Position numbers and translations under genes: made by a program. Below the pieces are notes generated by a model. That model searched no databases and had not been told where the DNA came from. It saw nothing but the letters and a program-made list of their open reading frames with translations. DNA of 17,037 bases from Liolophura sinensis (lineage: Eukaryota; Mollusca; Polyplacophora; Chitonida; Chitonidae), in NCBI RefSeq assembly GCF_032854445.1, contig NW_027018538.1:1-17037 (forward strand), written 5' to 3'. Of this stretch, positions 1-9,316 are shown one piece after another; position 1 is the stretch's first letter; every line of letters starts with the position of its first letter.

Positions 1-549
1 GTAATATCGCGACTGGTCATTACTATATTCAACTTTTGATTATAAGTTATGTGCCCTTCGGTAGCCCCAGAAGACGTCAAATCTTTGGGCCAAGCCCATT
101 TAACTCATCCAGCAATGTCTTACTTCTAAGTCGAAGACAAACTCAATGTCTTTATCTACATGTTGAAAAACCACACCATTTGTATATAAAAAACACAAGG
201 TACTTGATACAGTCTGCTGTAAAAAGTACAATTAAACACTGACCCATATCAATAAGGTGCCAAAAGATGCGCAATTGGGCCAGGCATCTCCAGCTGTTGA
301 AAAATTGCAAATTTCCTTGGGTTTCCATGGAGTAAGAGCCGTTGTTAGGCACGTGATTTTCACATAAATGCTCATTCAATTGTCGCTACAGCCAAAAGTA
401 TTGGTCGGAGAGCAGCGCGGTTTGCACCATTCGATTTCGCGTCACAAAATACGTCGGATTAGCCTCTTACCAGCAGCATTGGAACAGTTTTTCCACTTTT
501 GGATTTTTGCTTGGGCTTTTTGCTAATTCAATTCGGCTACATTTACTAT
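1..549. repeat. Satellite unit 1, class A, 549 bp
   Basis: TTAGG at 344-348, G at 414, ttcGcgtc, gcTtggg, aattCaatt. Private differences: extra C in agccccag (near 67), missing T in agcaatgtc (near 117), extra G in ttgggtttcc (near 331), and cccaTatc for cccaCatc (near 246). Confidence 0.95.
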
Positions 550-1097
550 GTAATATCGCGACTGGTCATTACTATATTCAACTTTTGATTATAAGTTATG
601 TGCCCTTCGGTAGCCCAGAAGACGTCAAATCTTTGGGCAAGCCCATTTAACTCATCCAGCAATTGTCTTACTTCTAAGTCGAAGACAAACTCAATGTCTT
701 TATCTACATGTTGAAAAACCACACCATTTGTATATAAAAAACACAAGGTACTTGATACAGTCTGCTGTAAAAAGTACAATTAAAACACTGACCCACATCA
801 ATAAGGTGCCAAAAGATGCGCAATTGGGCCAGGCATCTCCAGCTGTTGAAAAATTGCAAATTTCCTTGGTTTCCATGGAGTAAGAGCCGTTGTTAGGCAC
901 GTGATTTTCACATAAATGCTCATTCAATTGTCGCTACAGCCAAAAGTATTGGTCGGAGAGCAGCGCGGTTTGCACCATTCGATTTCTCGTCACAAAATAC
1001 GTCGGATTAGCCTCTTACCAGCAGCATTGGAACAGTTTTTCCACTTTTGGATTTTTGCTTGGGCTTTTTGCTAATTCAATTCGGCTACATTTACTAT
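550..1097. repeat. Satellite unit 2, class B, 548 bp
   Basis: TTAGG, G at 414, ttcTcgtc, gcTtggg, aattCaatt. A missing C in tttgggcaag (near 638) and an extra A in aattaaaacac (near 784) cancel in length but shift reading frames in between, which opens a 77-codon minus-strand frame. Confidence 0.95.
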
Positions 1098-1646
1098 GTA
1101 ATATCGCGACTGGTCATTACTATATTCAACTTTTGATTATAAGTTATGTGCCCTTCGGTAGCCCAGAAGACGTCAAATCTTTGGGCCAAGCCCATTTAAC
1201 TCATCCAGCAATTGTCTTACTTCTAAGTCGAAGACAAACTCAATGTCTTTATCTACATGTTGAAAAACCACACCATTTGTATATAAAAAACACAAGGTAC
1301 TTGATACAGTCTGCTGTAAAAAGTACAATTAAACACTGACCCACATCAATAAGGTGCCAAAAGATGCGCAATTGGGCCAGGCATCTCCAGCTGTTGAAAA
1401 ATTGCAAATTTCCTTGGTTTCCATGGAGTAAGAGCCGTTGCTGGGCACGTGATTTTCACATAAATGCTCATTCAATTGTCGCTCTACAGCCAAAAGTATT
1501 GGTCGGAGAGCAACGCGGTTTGCACCATTCGATTTCTTGTCACAAATACGTCGGATTAGCCTCTTACCAGCAGCATTGGAACAGTTTTTCCACTTTTGGA
1601 TTTTTGCCTGGTCTTTTTGCTAATTAAATTCGGCTACATTTACTAT
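1098..1646. repeat. Satellite unit 3, class C, 549 bp
   Basis: CTGGG, A at 414, ttcTTgtc, gcCtggT, aattAaatt. Private differences: a CT insertion in gtcgctctacag (near 1483) and a missing A in cacaaatacg (near 1545). Closest in marks to unit 18. Confidence 0.95.
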
Positions 1647-2196
1647 GTAATATCGCGACTGGTCATTACTATATTCAACTTTTGATTATAAGTTATGTGC
1701 CCTTCGGTAGCCCAGAAGACGTCAAATCTTTGGGCCAAGCCCATTTAACTCATCCAGCAATTGTCTTACTTCTAAGTCGAAGACAAACTCAATGTCTTTA
1801 TCTACATGTTGAAAAACCACACCATTTGTATATAAAAAACACAAGGTACTTGATACAGTCTGCTGTAAAAAGTACAATTAAACACTGACCCACATCAATA
1901 AGGTGCCAAAAGATGCGCAATTGGGCCAGGCATCTCCAGCTGTTGAAAAATTGCAAATTTCCTTGGTTTCCATGGAGTAAGAGCCGTTGTTAGGCACGTG
2001 ATTTTCACATAAATGCTCATTCAATTGTAGCTACAGCCATAAGTGTTGGTCGGATGAGCAACGCGGTTTGCACCATTCGATTTCTCGTCACAAAATACGT
2101 CGGATTAGCCTCTTACCAGCAGCATTGGAACAGTTTTTTCCACTTTTGGATTTTTGCCTGGGCTTTTTGCTAATTAAATTAGGCTACATTTACTAT
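1647..2196. repeat. Satellite unit 4, class D, 550 bp
   Basis: TTAGG with the linked class D bases (A at 383, T at 394, G at 399), A at 414, gcCtggg, aattAaatt. Extra T in cggatgagc (near 2056), extra T in the cagttttttcc run (near 2137), and attAggc for attCggc near 2181. Confidence 0.95.
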
Positions 2197-2743
2197 GTAA
2201 TATCGCGACTGGTCATTACTATATTCAACCTTTTGATTATAAGTTATGTGCCCTTCGGTAGCCCAGAAGACGTCAAATCTTTGGGCCAAGCCCATTTAAC
2301 TCATCCAGCAATTGTCTTACTTCTAAGTCGAAGACAAACTCAATGTCTTTATCTACATGTTGAAAAACCACACCATTTGTATATAAAAAACACAAGGTAC
2401 TTGATACAGTCTGCTGTAAAAAGTACAATTAAACACTGACCCACATCAATAAGGTGCCAAAAGATGCGCAATTGGGCCAGGCATCTCCAGCTGTTGAAAA
2501 ATTGCAAATTTCTTGGTTTCCATGGAGTAAGAGCCGTTGTTAGGCACGTGATTTTCACATAAATGCTCATTCAATTGTCGCTACAGCCAAAAGTATTGGT
2601 CGGAGAGCAGCGCGGTTTGCACCATTCGATTTCGCGTCACAAAATACGTCGGATTAGCCTCTTACCAGCAGCATTGGAACAGTTTTTCCACTTTTGGATT
2701 TTTACTTGGCTTTTTGCTAATTCAATTCGGCTACATTTACTAT
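2197..2743. repeat. Satellite unit 5, class A, 547 bp
   Basis: TTAGG, G at 414, ttcGcgtc, aattCaatt. Extra C in caaccttttg (near 2230), missing C in aatttcttgg (near 2511), and tttttActtggc with a missing G near 2709. Confidence 0.95.
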
Positions 2744-3288
2744 GTAATATCGCGACTGGTCATTACTATATTCAACTTTTGATTATAAGTTATGTGCCCT
2801 TCGGTAGCCCAGAAGACGTCAAATCTTTGGCCAAGCCCATTTAACTCATCCAGCAATTGTCTTACTTCTAAGTCGAAGACAAACTCAATGTCTTTATCTA
2901 CATGTTGAAAAACCACACCATTTGTATATAAAAAACACAAGGTACTTGATACAGTCTGCTGTAAAAAGTACAATTAAACACTGACCCACATCAATAAGGT
3001 GCCAAAAGATGCGCAATTGGGCCAGGCATCTCCAGCTGTTGAAAAATTGCAAATTTCCTTGGTTTCCATGGAGTAAGAGCCGTTGTTAGGCACGTGATTT
3101 TCACATAAATGCTCATTCAATGTCGCTACAGCCAAAAGTATTGGTCGGAGAGCAGCGCGGTTTGCACCATTCGATTTCTCTTCACAAAATACGTCGGATT
3201 AGCCTCTTACAGCAGCATTGGAACAGTTTTTCCACTTTTGGATTTTTGCTTGGGCTTTTTGCTAATTCAATTCGGCTACATTTACTAT
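2744..3288. repeat. Satellite unit 6, class B, 545 bp (shortest)
   Basis: TTAGG, G at 414, gcTtggg, aattCaatt. Three single-base deletions: in tttggccaag (near 2830), caatgtcg (near 3120) and cttacagcag (near 3211). Also ctcTtcac for ctcGtcac near 3181. Confidence 0.95.
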
Positions 3289-3836
3289 GTAATATCGCGA
3301 CTGGTCATTACTATATTCAACTTTTGATTATAAGTTATGTGCCCTTCGGTAGCCCAGAAGACGTCAAATCTTTGGGCCAAGCCCATTAACTCATCCAGCA
3401 ATTGTCTTACTTCTAAGTCGAAGACAAACTCAATGTCTTTATCTACATGTTGAAAAACCACACCATTTGTATATAAAAAACACAAGGTACTTGATACAGT
3501 CTGCTGTAAAAAGTACAATTAAACACTGACCCACATCAATAAGGTTGCCACAAAGATGCGCAATTGGGCCAGGCATCTCCAGCTGTTGAAAATTGCAAAT
3601 TTCCTTGGTTTCCATGGAGTAAGAGCCGTTGCTGGGCACGTGATTTTCACATAAATGCTCATTCAATTGTCGCTACAGCCAAAAGTATTGGTCGGAGAGC
3701 AACGCGGTTTGCACCATTCGATTTCTGGTCACAAAATACGTCGGATTAGCCTCTTACCAGCAGCATTGGAACAGTTTTTCCACTTTTGGATTTTTACTTG
3801 GGCTTTTTGCTAATTCAATTCGGCTACATTTACTAT
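3289..3836. repeat. Satellite unit 7, class C, 548 bp
   Basis: CTGGG, A at 414, ttcTGgtc, tttttActtggg, aattCaatt. Four indels balance: missing T in cccattaac (near 3387), extra T in aaggttgcc (near 3546), extra C in gccacaaag (near 3551), missing A in gttgaaaattg (near 3590). Confidence 0.95.
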
Positions 3837-4384
3837 GTAATATCGCGACTGGTCATTACTATATTCAACTTTTGATTATAAGTTATGTGCCCTTCGGTAG
3901 CCCAGAAGACGTCAAATCTTTGGGCCAAGCCCATTTAACTCATCCAGCAATTGTCTTACTTCTAAGTCGAAGACAAACTCAATGTCTTTATCTACATGTT
4001 GAAAAACCACACCATTTGTATATAAAAAACACAAGGTACTTGATACAGTCTGCTGTAAAAAGTACAATTAAACACTGACCCACATCAATAAGGTGCCAAA
4101 AGATGCGCAATTGGGCCAGGCATCTCCAGCTGTTGAAAAATTGCAAATTTCCTTGGTTTCCATGGAGTAAGAGCCGTTGTTAGGCACGTGATTTTCACAT
4201 AAATGCTCATTCAATTGTAGCTACAGCCATAAGTGTTGGTCGGAGAGCAACGCGGTTTGCACCATTCGATTTCTCGTCACAAAATACGTCGGATTAGCCT
4301 CTTACCAGCAGCATTGGAACAGTTTTACCACTTTTGGATTTTTGCCTGGGCTTTTTGCTAATTCAATTCGGCTACATTTACTAT
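3837..4384. repeat. Satellite unit 8, class D, 548 bp
   Basis: TTAGG, class D bases at 383/394/399, A at 414, ttcTcgtc, A at 491 (gttttAccac), gcCtggg, aattCaatt. First of 15 consecutive units with no indel. Reads the same as unit 14. Confidence 0.95.
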
Positions 4385-4932
4385 GTAATATCGCGACTGG
4401 TCATTACTATATTCAACTTTTGATTATAAGTTATGTGCCCTTCGGTAGCCCAGAAGACGTCAAATCTTTGGGCCAAGCCCATTTAACTCATCCAGCAATT
4501 GTCTTACTTCTAAGTCGAAGACAAACTCAATGTCTTTATCTACATGTTGAAAAACCACACCATTTGTATATAAAAAACACAAGGTACTTGATACAGTCTG
4601 CTGTAAAAAGTACAATTAAACACTGACCCACATCAATAAGGTGCCAAAAGATGCGCAATTGGGCCAGGCATCTCCAGCTGTTGAAAAATTGCAAATTTTC
4701 TTGGTTTCCGTGGCGTAAGAGCCGTTGTTAGGCACGTGATTTTCACATAAATGCTCATTCAATTGTCGCTACAGCCAAAAGTATTGGTCGGAGAGCAGCG
4801 CGGTTTGCACCATTCGATTTCTCGTCACAAAATACGTCGGATTAGCCTCTTACCAGCAGCATTGGAACAGTTTTTCCACTTTTGGATTTTTGCCTGGGCT
4901 TTTTGCTAATTCAATTCGGCTACATTTACTAT
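4385..4932. repeat. Satellite unit 9, class E, 548 bp
   Basis: Carries the class E substitutions T at 315, G at 326 and C at 330 (ttttcttgg and ccGtggCg), which destroy the CCATGG palindrome found elsewhere. TTAGG, G at 414, gcCtggg, aattCaatt. Reads the same as unit 15. Confidence 0.95.
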
Positions 4933-5480
4933 GTAATATCGCGACTGGTCATTACTATATTCAACTTTTGATTATAAGTTATGTGCCCTTCGGTAGCCCA
5001 GAAGACGTCAAATCTTTGGGCCAAGCCCATTTAACTCATCCAGCAATTGTCTTACTTCTAAGTCGAAGACAAACTCAATGTCTTTATCTACATGTTGAAA
5101 AACCACACCATTTGTATATAAAAAACACAAGGTACTTGATACAGTCTGCTGTAAAAAGTACAATTAAACACTGACCCACATCAATAAGGTGCCAAAAGAT
5201 GCGCAATTGGGCCAGGCATCTCCAGCTGTTGAAAAATTGCAAATTTCCTTGGTTTCCATGGAGTAAGAGCCGTTGTTAGGCACGTGATTTTCACATAAAT
5301 GCTCATTCAATTGTCGCTACAGCCAAAAGTATTGGTCGGAGAGCAGCGCGGTTTGCACCATTCGATTTCGCGTCACAAAATACGTCGGATTAGCCTCTTA
5401 CCAGCAGCATTGGAACAGTTTTTCCACTTTTGGATTTTTGCCTGGGCTTTTTGCTAATTCAATTCGGCTACATTTACTAT
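4933..5480. repeat. Satellite unit 10, class A, 548 bp
   Basis: TTAGG, G at 414, ttcGcgtc, gcCtggg, aattCaatt. Differs from class A units 1 and 5 at position 510. Reads the same as unit 16. Confidence 0.95.
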
Positions 5481-5564
5481 GTAATATCGCGACTGGTCAT
5501 TACTATATTCAACTTTTGATTATAAGTTATGTGCCCTTCGGTAGCCCAGAAGACGTCAAATCTT

Positions 5565-5577
5565 TGGGCCAAGCCCA
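5565..5577. other. Short inverted repeat TGGGC-CAA-GCCCA (reference copy in unit 11)
   Basis: A 5-bp stem with a 3-nt loop near unit position 85-97. It is kept in nearly all units but broken by single-base deletions in units 2 (near 638) and 6 (near 2830). Too short to claim a function. Confidence 0.4.
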
Positions 5578-5662
5578 TTTAACTCATCCAGCAATTGTCT
5601 TACTTCTAAGTCGAAGACAAACTCAATGTCTTTATCTACATGTTGAAAAACCACACCATTTG

Positions 5663-5694
5663 TATATAAAAAACACAAGGTACTTGATACAGTC
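5663..5694 (+). promoter_or_regulatory. TATA-like box with initiator-like motif (reference copy in unit 11)
   Basis: TATATAAA at 5663-5670 fits the TATA consensus. Twenty-eight bases after its first T lies an A (5691) in ACAGTC, which fits 5 of 6 positions of the arthropod initiator TCAGTY; the spacing is close to that expected for an RNA polymerase II core promoter. The initiator-like motif overlaps the inner arm and loop of the conserved hairpin. The box is present in all units; class R changes only the A run behind it. In AT-rich DNA this may be chance, and no DPE was found at the expected place. Confidence 0.25.
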
Positions 5695-5709
5695 TGCTGT
5701 AAAAAGTAC
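5680..5709. other. Conserved 30-nt imperfect stem-loop in every unit (reference copy in unit 11)
   Basis: Outer arms GTACTT and AAGTAC (6 bp), a 2x2 internal mismatch GA/AA, inner arms TACAG and CTGTA (5 bp), loop TCTG. The hairpin starts at 200, 748, 1297, 1846, 2397, 2942, 3487, 4036, then every 548 bp to 11708, then 12257, 12806, 13353, 13901, 14450, 14999, 15547, 16094 and 16644, each 30 nt long. I saw no substitution or indel in it in any of the 31 units. It could act as RNA on either strand or as a cruciform in DNA. No known ribozyme or RNA family is recognised. Confidence 0.7.
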
Positions 5710-5828
5710 AATTAAACACTGACCCACATCAATAAGGTGCCAAAAGATGCGCAATTGGGCCAGGCATCTCCAGCTGTTGAAAAATTGCAAATTTCCTTGG
5801 TTTCCATGGAGTAAGAGCCGTTGTTAGG

Positions 5829-5834
5829 CACGTG
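5829..5834. promoter_or_regulatory. CACGTG palindrome (E-box type), one per unit (reference copy in unit 11)
   Basis: Each unit has one CACGTG at about unit position 349, followed by a short GTGA-TTT-TCAC dyad. It is a general bHLH binding core. It is kept in all classes although the bases just before it vary most (TTAGG, CTGGG, CTGGT, CTGTT). Unit 19 alone has CACGCG (10213-10218). Binding is not shown. Confidence 0.3.
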
Positions 5835-6028
5835 ATTTTCACATAAATGCTCATTCAATTGTCGCTACAGCCAAAAGTATTGGTCGGAGAGCAGCGCGGT
5901 TTGCACCATTCGATTTCTCGTCACAAAATACGTCGGATTAGCCTCTTACCAGCAGCATTGGAACAGTTTTTCCACTTTTGGATTTTTGCTTGGGCTTTTT
6001 GCTAATTCAATTCGGCTACATTTACTAT

Positions 6029-6576
6029 GTAATATCGCGACTGGTCATTACTATATTCAACTTTTGATTATAAGTTATGTGCCCTTCGGTAGCCCAGAAG
6101 ACGTCAAATCTTTGGGCCAAGCCCATTTAACTCATCCAGCAATTGTCTTACTTCTAAGTCGAAGACAAACTCAATGTCTTTATCTACATGTTGAAAAACC
6201 ACACCATTTGTATATAAAAAACACAAGGTACTTGATACAGTCTGCTGTAAAAAGTACAATTAAACACTGACCCACATCAATAAGGTGCCAAAAGATGCGC
6301 AATTGGGCCAGGCATCTCCAGCTGTTGAAAAATTGCAAATTTCCTTGGTTTCCATGGAGTAAGAGCCGTTGCTGGGCACGTGATTTTCACATAAATGCTC
6401 ATTCAATTGTCGCTACAGCCAAAAGTATTGGTCGGAGAGCAGCGCGGTTTGCACCATTCGATTTCTCGTCACAAAATACGTCGGATTAGCCTCTTACCAG
6501 CAGCATTGGAACAGTTTTTCCACTTTTGGATTTTTGCTTGGGCTTTTTGCTAATTCAATTCGGCTACATTTACTAT
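6029..6576. repeat. Satellite unit 12, class B/C hybrid, 548 bp
   Basis: The left marks are class C (CTGGG at 344-348) but the right marks are class B (G at 414, ttcTcgtc, gcTtggg, aattCaatt). It is the only unit with CTGGG and G-414 together, so a switch lies between unit positions 347 and 413 (about 6375-6441). Confidence 0.95.
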
Positions 6577-7124
6577 GTAATATCGCGACTGGTCATTACT
6601 ATATTCAACTTTTGATTATAAGTTATGTGCCCTTCGGTAGCCCAGAAGACGTCAAATCTTTGGGCCAAGCCCATTTAACTCATCCAGCAATTGTCTTACT
6701 TCTAAGTCGAAGACAAACTCAATGTCTTTATCTACATGTTGAAAAACCACACCATTTGTATATAAAAAACACAAGGTACTTGATACAGTCTGCTGTAAAA
6801 AGTACAATTAAACACTGACCCACATCAATAAGGTGCCAAAAGATGCGCAATTGGGCCAGGCATCTCCAGCTGTTGAAAAATTGCAAATTTCCTTGGTTTC
6901 CATGGAGTAAGAGCCGTTGCTGGGCACGTGATTTTCACATAAATGCTCATTCAATTGTCGCTACAGCCAAAAGTATTGGTCGGAGAGCAACGCGGTTTGC
7001 ACCATTCGATTTCTGGTCACAAAATACGTCGGATTAGCCTCTTACCAGCAGCATTGGAACAGTTTTTCCACTTTTGGATTTTTGCCTGGTCTTTTTGCTA
7101 ATTAAATTCGGCTACATTTACTAT
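6577..7124. repeat. Satellite unit 13, class C, 548 bp
   Basis: CTGGG, A at 414, ttcTGgtc (shared with unit 7), gcCtggT and aattAaatt (shared with units 3 and 18). Confidence 0.95.
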
Positions 7125-7672
7125 GTAATATCGCGACTGGTCATTACTATATTCAACTTTTGATTATAAGTTATGTGCCCTTCGGTAGCCCAGAAGACGT
7201 CAAATCTTTGGGCCAAGCCCATTTAACTCATCCAGCAATTGTCTTACTTCTAAGTCGAAGACAAACTCAATGTCTTTATCTACATGTTGAAAAACCACAC
7301 CATTTGTATATAAAAAACACAAGGTACTTGATACAGTCTGCTGTAAAAAGTACAATTAAACACTGACCCACATCAATAAGGTGCCAAAAGATGCGCAATT
7401 GGGCCAGGCATCTCCAGCTGTTGAAAAATTGCAAATTTCCTTGGTTTCCATGGAGTAAGAGCCGTTGTTAGGCACGTGATTTTCACATAAATGCTCATTC
7501 AATTGTAGCTACAGCCATAAGTGTTGGTCGGAGAGCAACGCGGTTTGCACCATTCGATTTCTCGTCACAAAATACGTCGGATTAGCCTCTTACCAGCAGC
7601 ATTGGAACAGTTTTACCACTTTTGGATTTTTGCCTGGGCTTTTTGCTAATTCAATTCGGCTACATTTACTAT
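7125..7672. repeat. Satellite unit 14, class D, 548 bp
   Basis: TTAGG, class D triplet, A at 414, gttttAccac, gcCtggg, aattCaatt. Reads the same as unit 8. Confidence 0.95.
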
Positions 7673-8220
7673 GTAATATCGCGACTGGTCATTACTATAT
7701 TCAACTTTTGATTATAAGTTATGTGCCCTTCGGTAGCCCAGAAGACGTCAAATCTTTGGGCCAAGCCCATTTAACTCATCCAGCAATTGTCTTACTTCTA
7801 AGTCGAAGACAAACTCAATGTCTTTATCTACATGTTGAAAAACCACACCATTTGTATATAAAAAACACAAGGTACTTGATACAGTCTGCTGTAAAAAGTA
7901 CAATTAAACACTGACCCACATCAATAAGGTGCCAAAAGATGCGCAATTGGGCCAGGCATCTCCAGCTGTTGAAAAATTGCAAATTTTCTTGGTTTCCGTG
8001 GCGTAAGAGCCGTTGTTAGGCACGTGATTTTCACATAAATGCTCATTCAATTGTCGCTACAGCCAAAAGTATTGGTCGGAGAGCAGCGCGGTTTGCACCA
8101 TTCGATTTCTCGTCACAAAATACGTCGGATTAGCCTCTTACCAGCAGCATTGGAACAGTTTTTCCACTTTTGGATTTTTGCCTGGGCTTTTTGCTAATTC
8201 AATTCGGCTACATTTACTAT
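7673..8220. repeat. Satellite unit 15, class E, 548 bp
   Basis: Second and last class E unit, with the three substitutions at 315, 326 and 330. Reads the same as unit 9. Confidence 0.95.
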
Positions 8221-8768
8221 GTAATATCGCGACTGGTCATTACTATATTCAACTTTTGATTATAAGTTATGTGCCCTTCGGTAGCCCAGAAGACGTCAAA
8301 TCTTTGGGCCAAGCCCATTTAACTCATCCAGCAATTGTCTTACTTCTAAGTCGAAGACAAACTCAATGTCTTTATCTACATGTTGAAAAACCACACCATT
8401 TGTATATAAAAAACACAAGGTACTTGATACAGTCTGCTGTAAAAAGTACAATTAAACACTGACCCACATCAATAAGGTGCCAAAAGATGCGCAATTGGGC
8501 CAGGCATCTCCAGCTGTTGAAAAATTGCAAATTTCCTTGGTTTCCATGGAGTAAGAGCCGTTGTTAGGCACGTGATTTTCACATAAATGCTCATTCAATT
8601 GTCGCTACAGCCAAAAGTATTGGTCGGAGAGCAGCGCGGTTTGCACCATTCGATTTCGCGTCACAAAATACGTCGGATTAGCCTCTTACCAGCAGCATTG
8701 GAACAGTTTTTCCACTTTTGGATTTTTGCCTGGGCTTTTTGCTAATTCAATTCGGCTACATTTACTAT
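8221..8768. repeat. Satellite unit 16, class A, 548 bp
   Basis: TTAGG, G at 414, ttcGcgtc, gcCtggg, aattCaatt. Last unit with the Gcg mark. Reads the same as unit 10. Confidence 0.95.
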
Positions 8769-9316
8769 GTAATATCGCGACTGGTCATTACTATATTCAA
8801 CTTTTGATTATAAGTTATGTGCCCTTCGGTAGCCCAGAAGACGTCAAATCTTTGGGCCAAGCCCATTTAACTCATCCAGCAATTGTCTTACTTCTAAGTC
8901 GAAGACAAACTCAATGTCTTTATCTACATGTTGAAAAACCACACCATTTGTATATAAAAAACACAAGGTACTTGATACAGTCTGCTGTAAAAAGTACAAT
9001 TAAACACTGACCCACATCAATAAGGTGCCAAAAGATGCGCAATTGGGCCAGGCATCTCCAGCTGTTGAAAAATTGCAAATTTCCTTGGTTTCCATGGAGT
9101 AAGAGCCGTTGTTAGGCACGTGATTTTCACATAAATGCTCATTCAATTGTCGCTACAGCCAAAAGTATTGGTCGGAGAGCAGCGCGGTTTGCACCATTCG
9201 ATTTCTCGTCACAAAATACGTCGGATTAGCCTCTTACCAGCAGCATTGGAACAGTTTTTCCACTTTTGGATTTTTGCTTGGGCTTTTTGCTAATTCAATT
9301 CGGCTACATTTACTAT
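8769..9316. repeat. Satellite unit 17, class B, 548 bp
   Basis: TTAGG, G at 414, ttcTcgtc, gcTtggg, aattCaatt. Last unit with G at 414. Reads the same as unit 11. Confidence 0.95.

Larger units (their letters stand above)
1..2196. repeat. Higher-order repeat block 1, units 1-4, order A-B-C-D
   Basis: Four units of different class in series: A (ttcGcg at position 438), B (G at 414 with gcTtggg), C (CTGGG at 344-346 with ttcTTg), and D (linked substitutions at 383/394/399). The same order recurs in the next four units, so the true period here is about 2.19 kb rather than 548 bp. The block carries many private single-base indels. Confidence 0.8.
2197..4384. repeat. Higher-order repeat block 2, units 5-8, order A-B-C-D
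   Basis: Second copy of the four-unit order. Unit 5 has the Gcg mark, unit 6 the G-414/gcTtggg combination, unit 7 CTGGG with ttcTGg, and unit 8 the class D triplet. Unit 5 and unit 7 share tttttActtgg near position 510, a change not seen elsewhere, which suggests local exchange within this block. Confidence 0.8.
5481..6028. repeat. Satellite unit 11, class B, 548 bp (reference-like unit)
   Basis: TTAGG, G at 414, ttcTcgtc, gttttTccac, gcTtggg, aattCaatt. No private change seen, so it serves as the reference unit for motif positions here. Reads the same as unit 17. Confidence 0.95.
3817..6441. repeat. Long identical segment, copy 1 (second copy 7105-9729)
   Basis: With an offset of 3288 bp (six monomers), this 2,625-bp stretch matches 7105-9729 with no difference that I could find by eye, including the rare class E substitutions and the class D triplet. 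The match stops on the left at the C/A difference 3816 versus 7104 and on the right at the G/A difference 6442 versus 9730. Recent duplication of a multi-unit block by unequal exchange is the simplest explanation; an assembly artefact is the alternative. Confidence 0.75.
4385..7672. repeat. Higher-order repeat block 3, units 9-14, order E-A-B-(B/C hybrid)-C-D
   Basis: Six units of exactly 548 bp (3288 bp). A class E unit is added before A-B-C-D, and an extra unit (12), with a class C left part and class B right part, sits between B and C. The left four units of the shift (8-11) are repeated as units 14-17 with no visible difference. Confidence 0.8.

Noticed and set aside
231-236. ATTAAA as a polyadenylation signal just after the hairpin
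   Set aside because: A common hexamer in AT-rich DNA, lost in class R (ATTGAA), and without a clear GU-rich element behind it.
645-665. Possible hammerhead ribozyme core on the minus strand (CTGGATGA)
   Set aside because: The conserved CTGATGA is broken by an extra G, and no GAAA follows a proper stem II with a cleavage site placed to pair. Some satellites carry hammerheads, so I looked, but this does not fit.
550-779. 77-codon minus-strand frame with protein-like composition in units 2, 6 and 7
   Set aside because: Needs a one-base deletion in the GGGCC or CCCATTT run; intact units have a stop. TTG start and no domain recognised.
970-995. tRNA/SINE B-box-like ATTCGATTT
   Set aside because: Two mismatches to GWTCRANNC and no A box upstream at the right distance; no tRNA fold.
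1020-1040. CENP-B-box-like sequence around GCATTGGAACAG
   Set aside because: Lacks the essential TTCG and CGGG of the box core (nTTCGnnnnAnnCGGGn).
2068-2439. 123-codon plus-strand frame across units 4 and 5
   Set aside because: Arises from private single-base insertions that join two unrelated frames. These indels may even be sequencing errors.
4342-4626. Recurrent 94-codon plus-strand frame, repeated in most units
   Set aside because: It starts at TTG, spans the arbitrary junction between units, is interrupted by single substitutions (aattCaatt to aattAaatt creates TAA), and has no recognisable domain. Recurrence only reflects the repeat.
5481-6028. Monomer as an ancient dimer of ~274-bp halves
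   Set aside because: CTCAT...CAATTGTC occurs twice about 268 bp apart, and GCCAAAAG occurs twice about 131 bp apart, but the two offsets disagree and the halves do not otherwise align by eye.
6295-6489. 64-codon frame beginning with a true ATG in units with CTGGG or CTGGT
   Set aside because: It exists only where TAG at unit position 345-347 became TGG. Most units keep the stop. No domain, no conserved context for translation.
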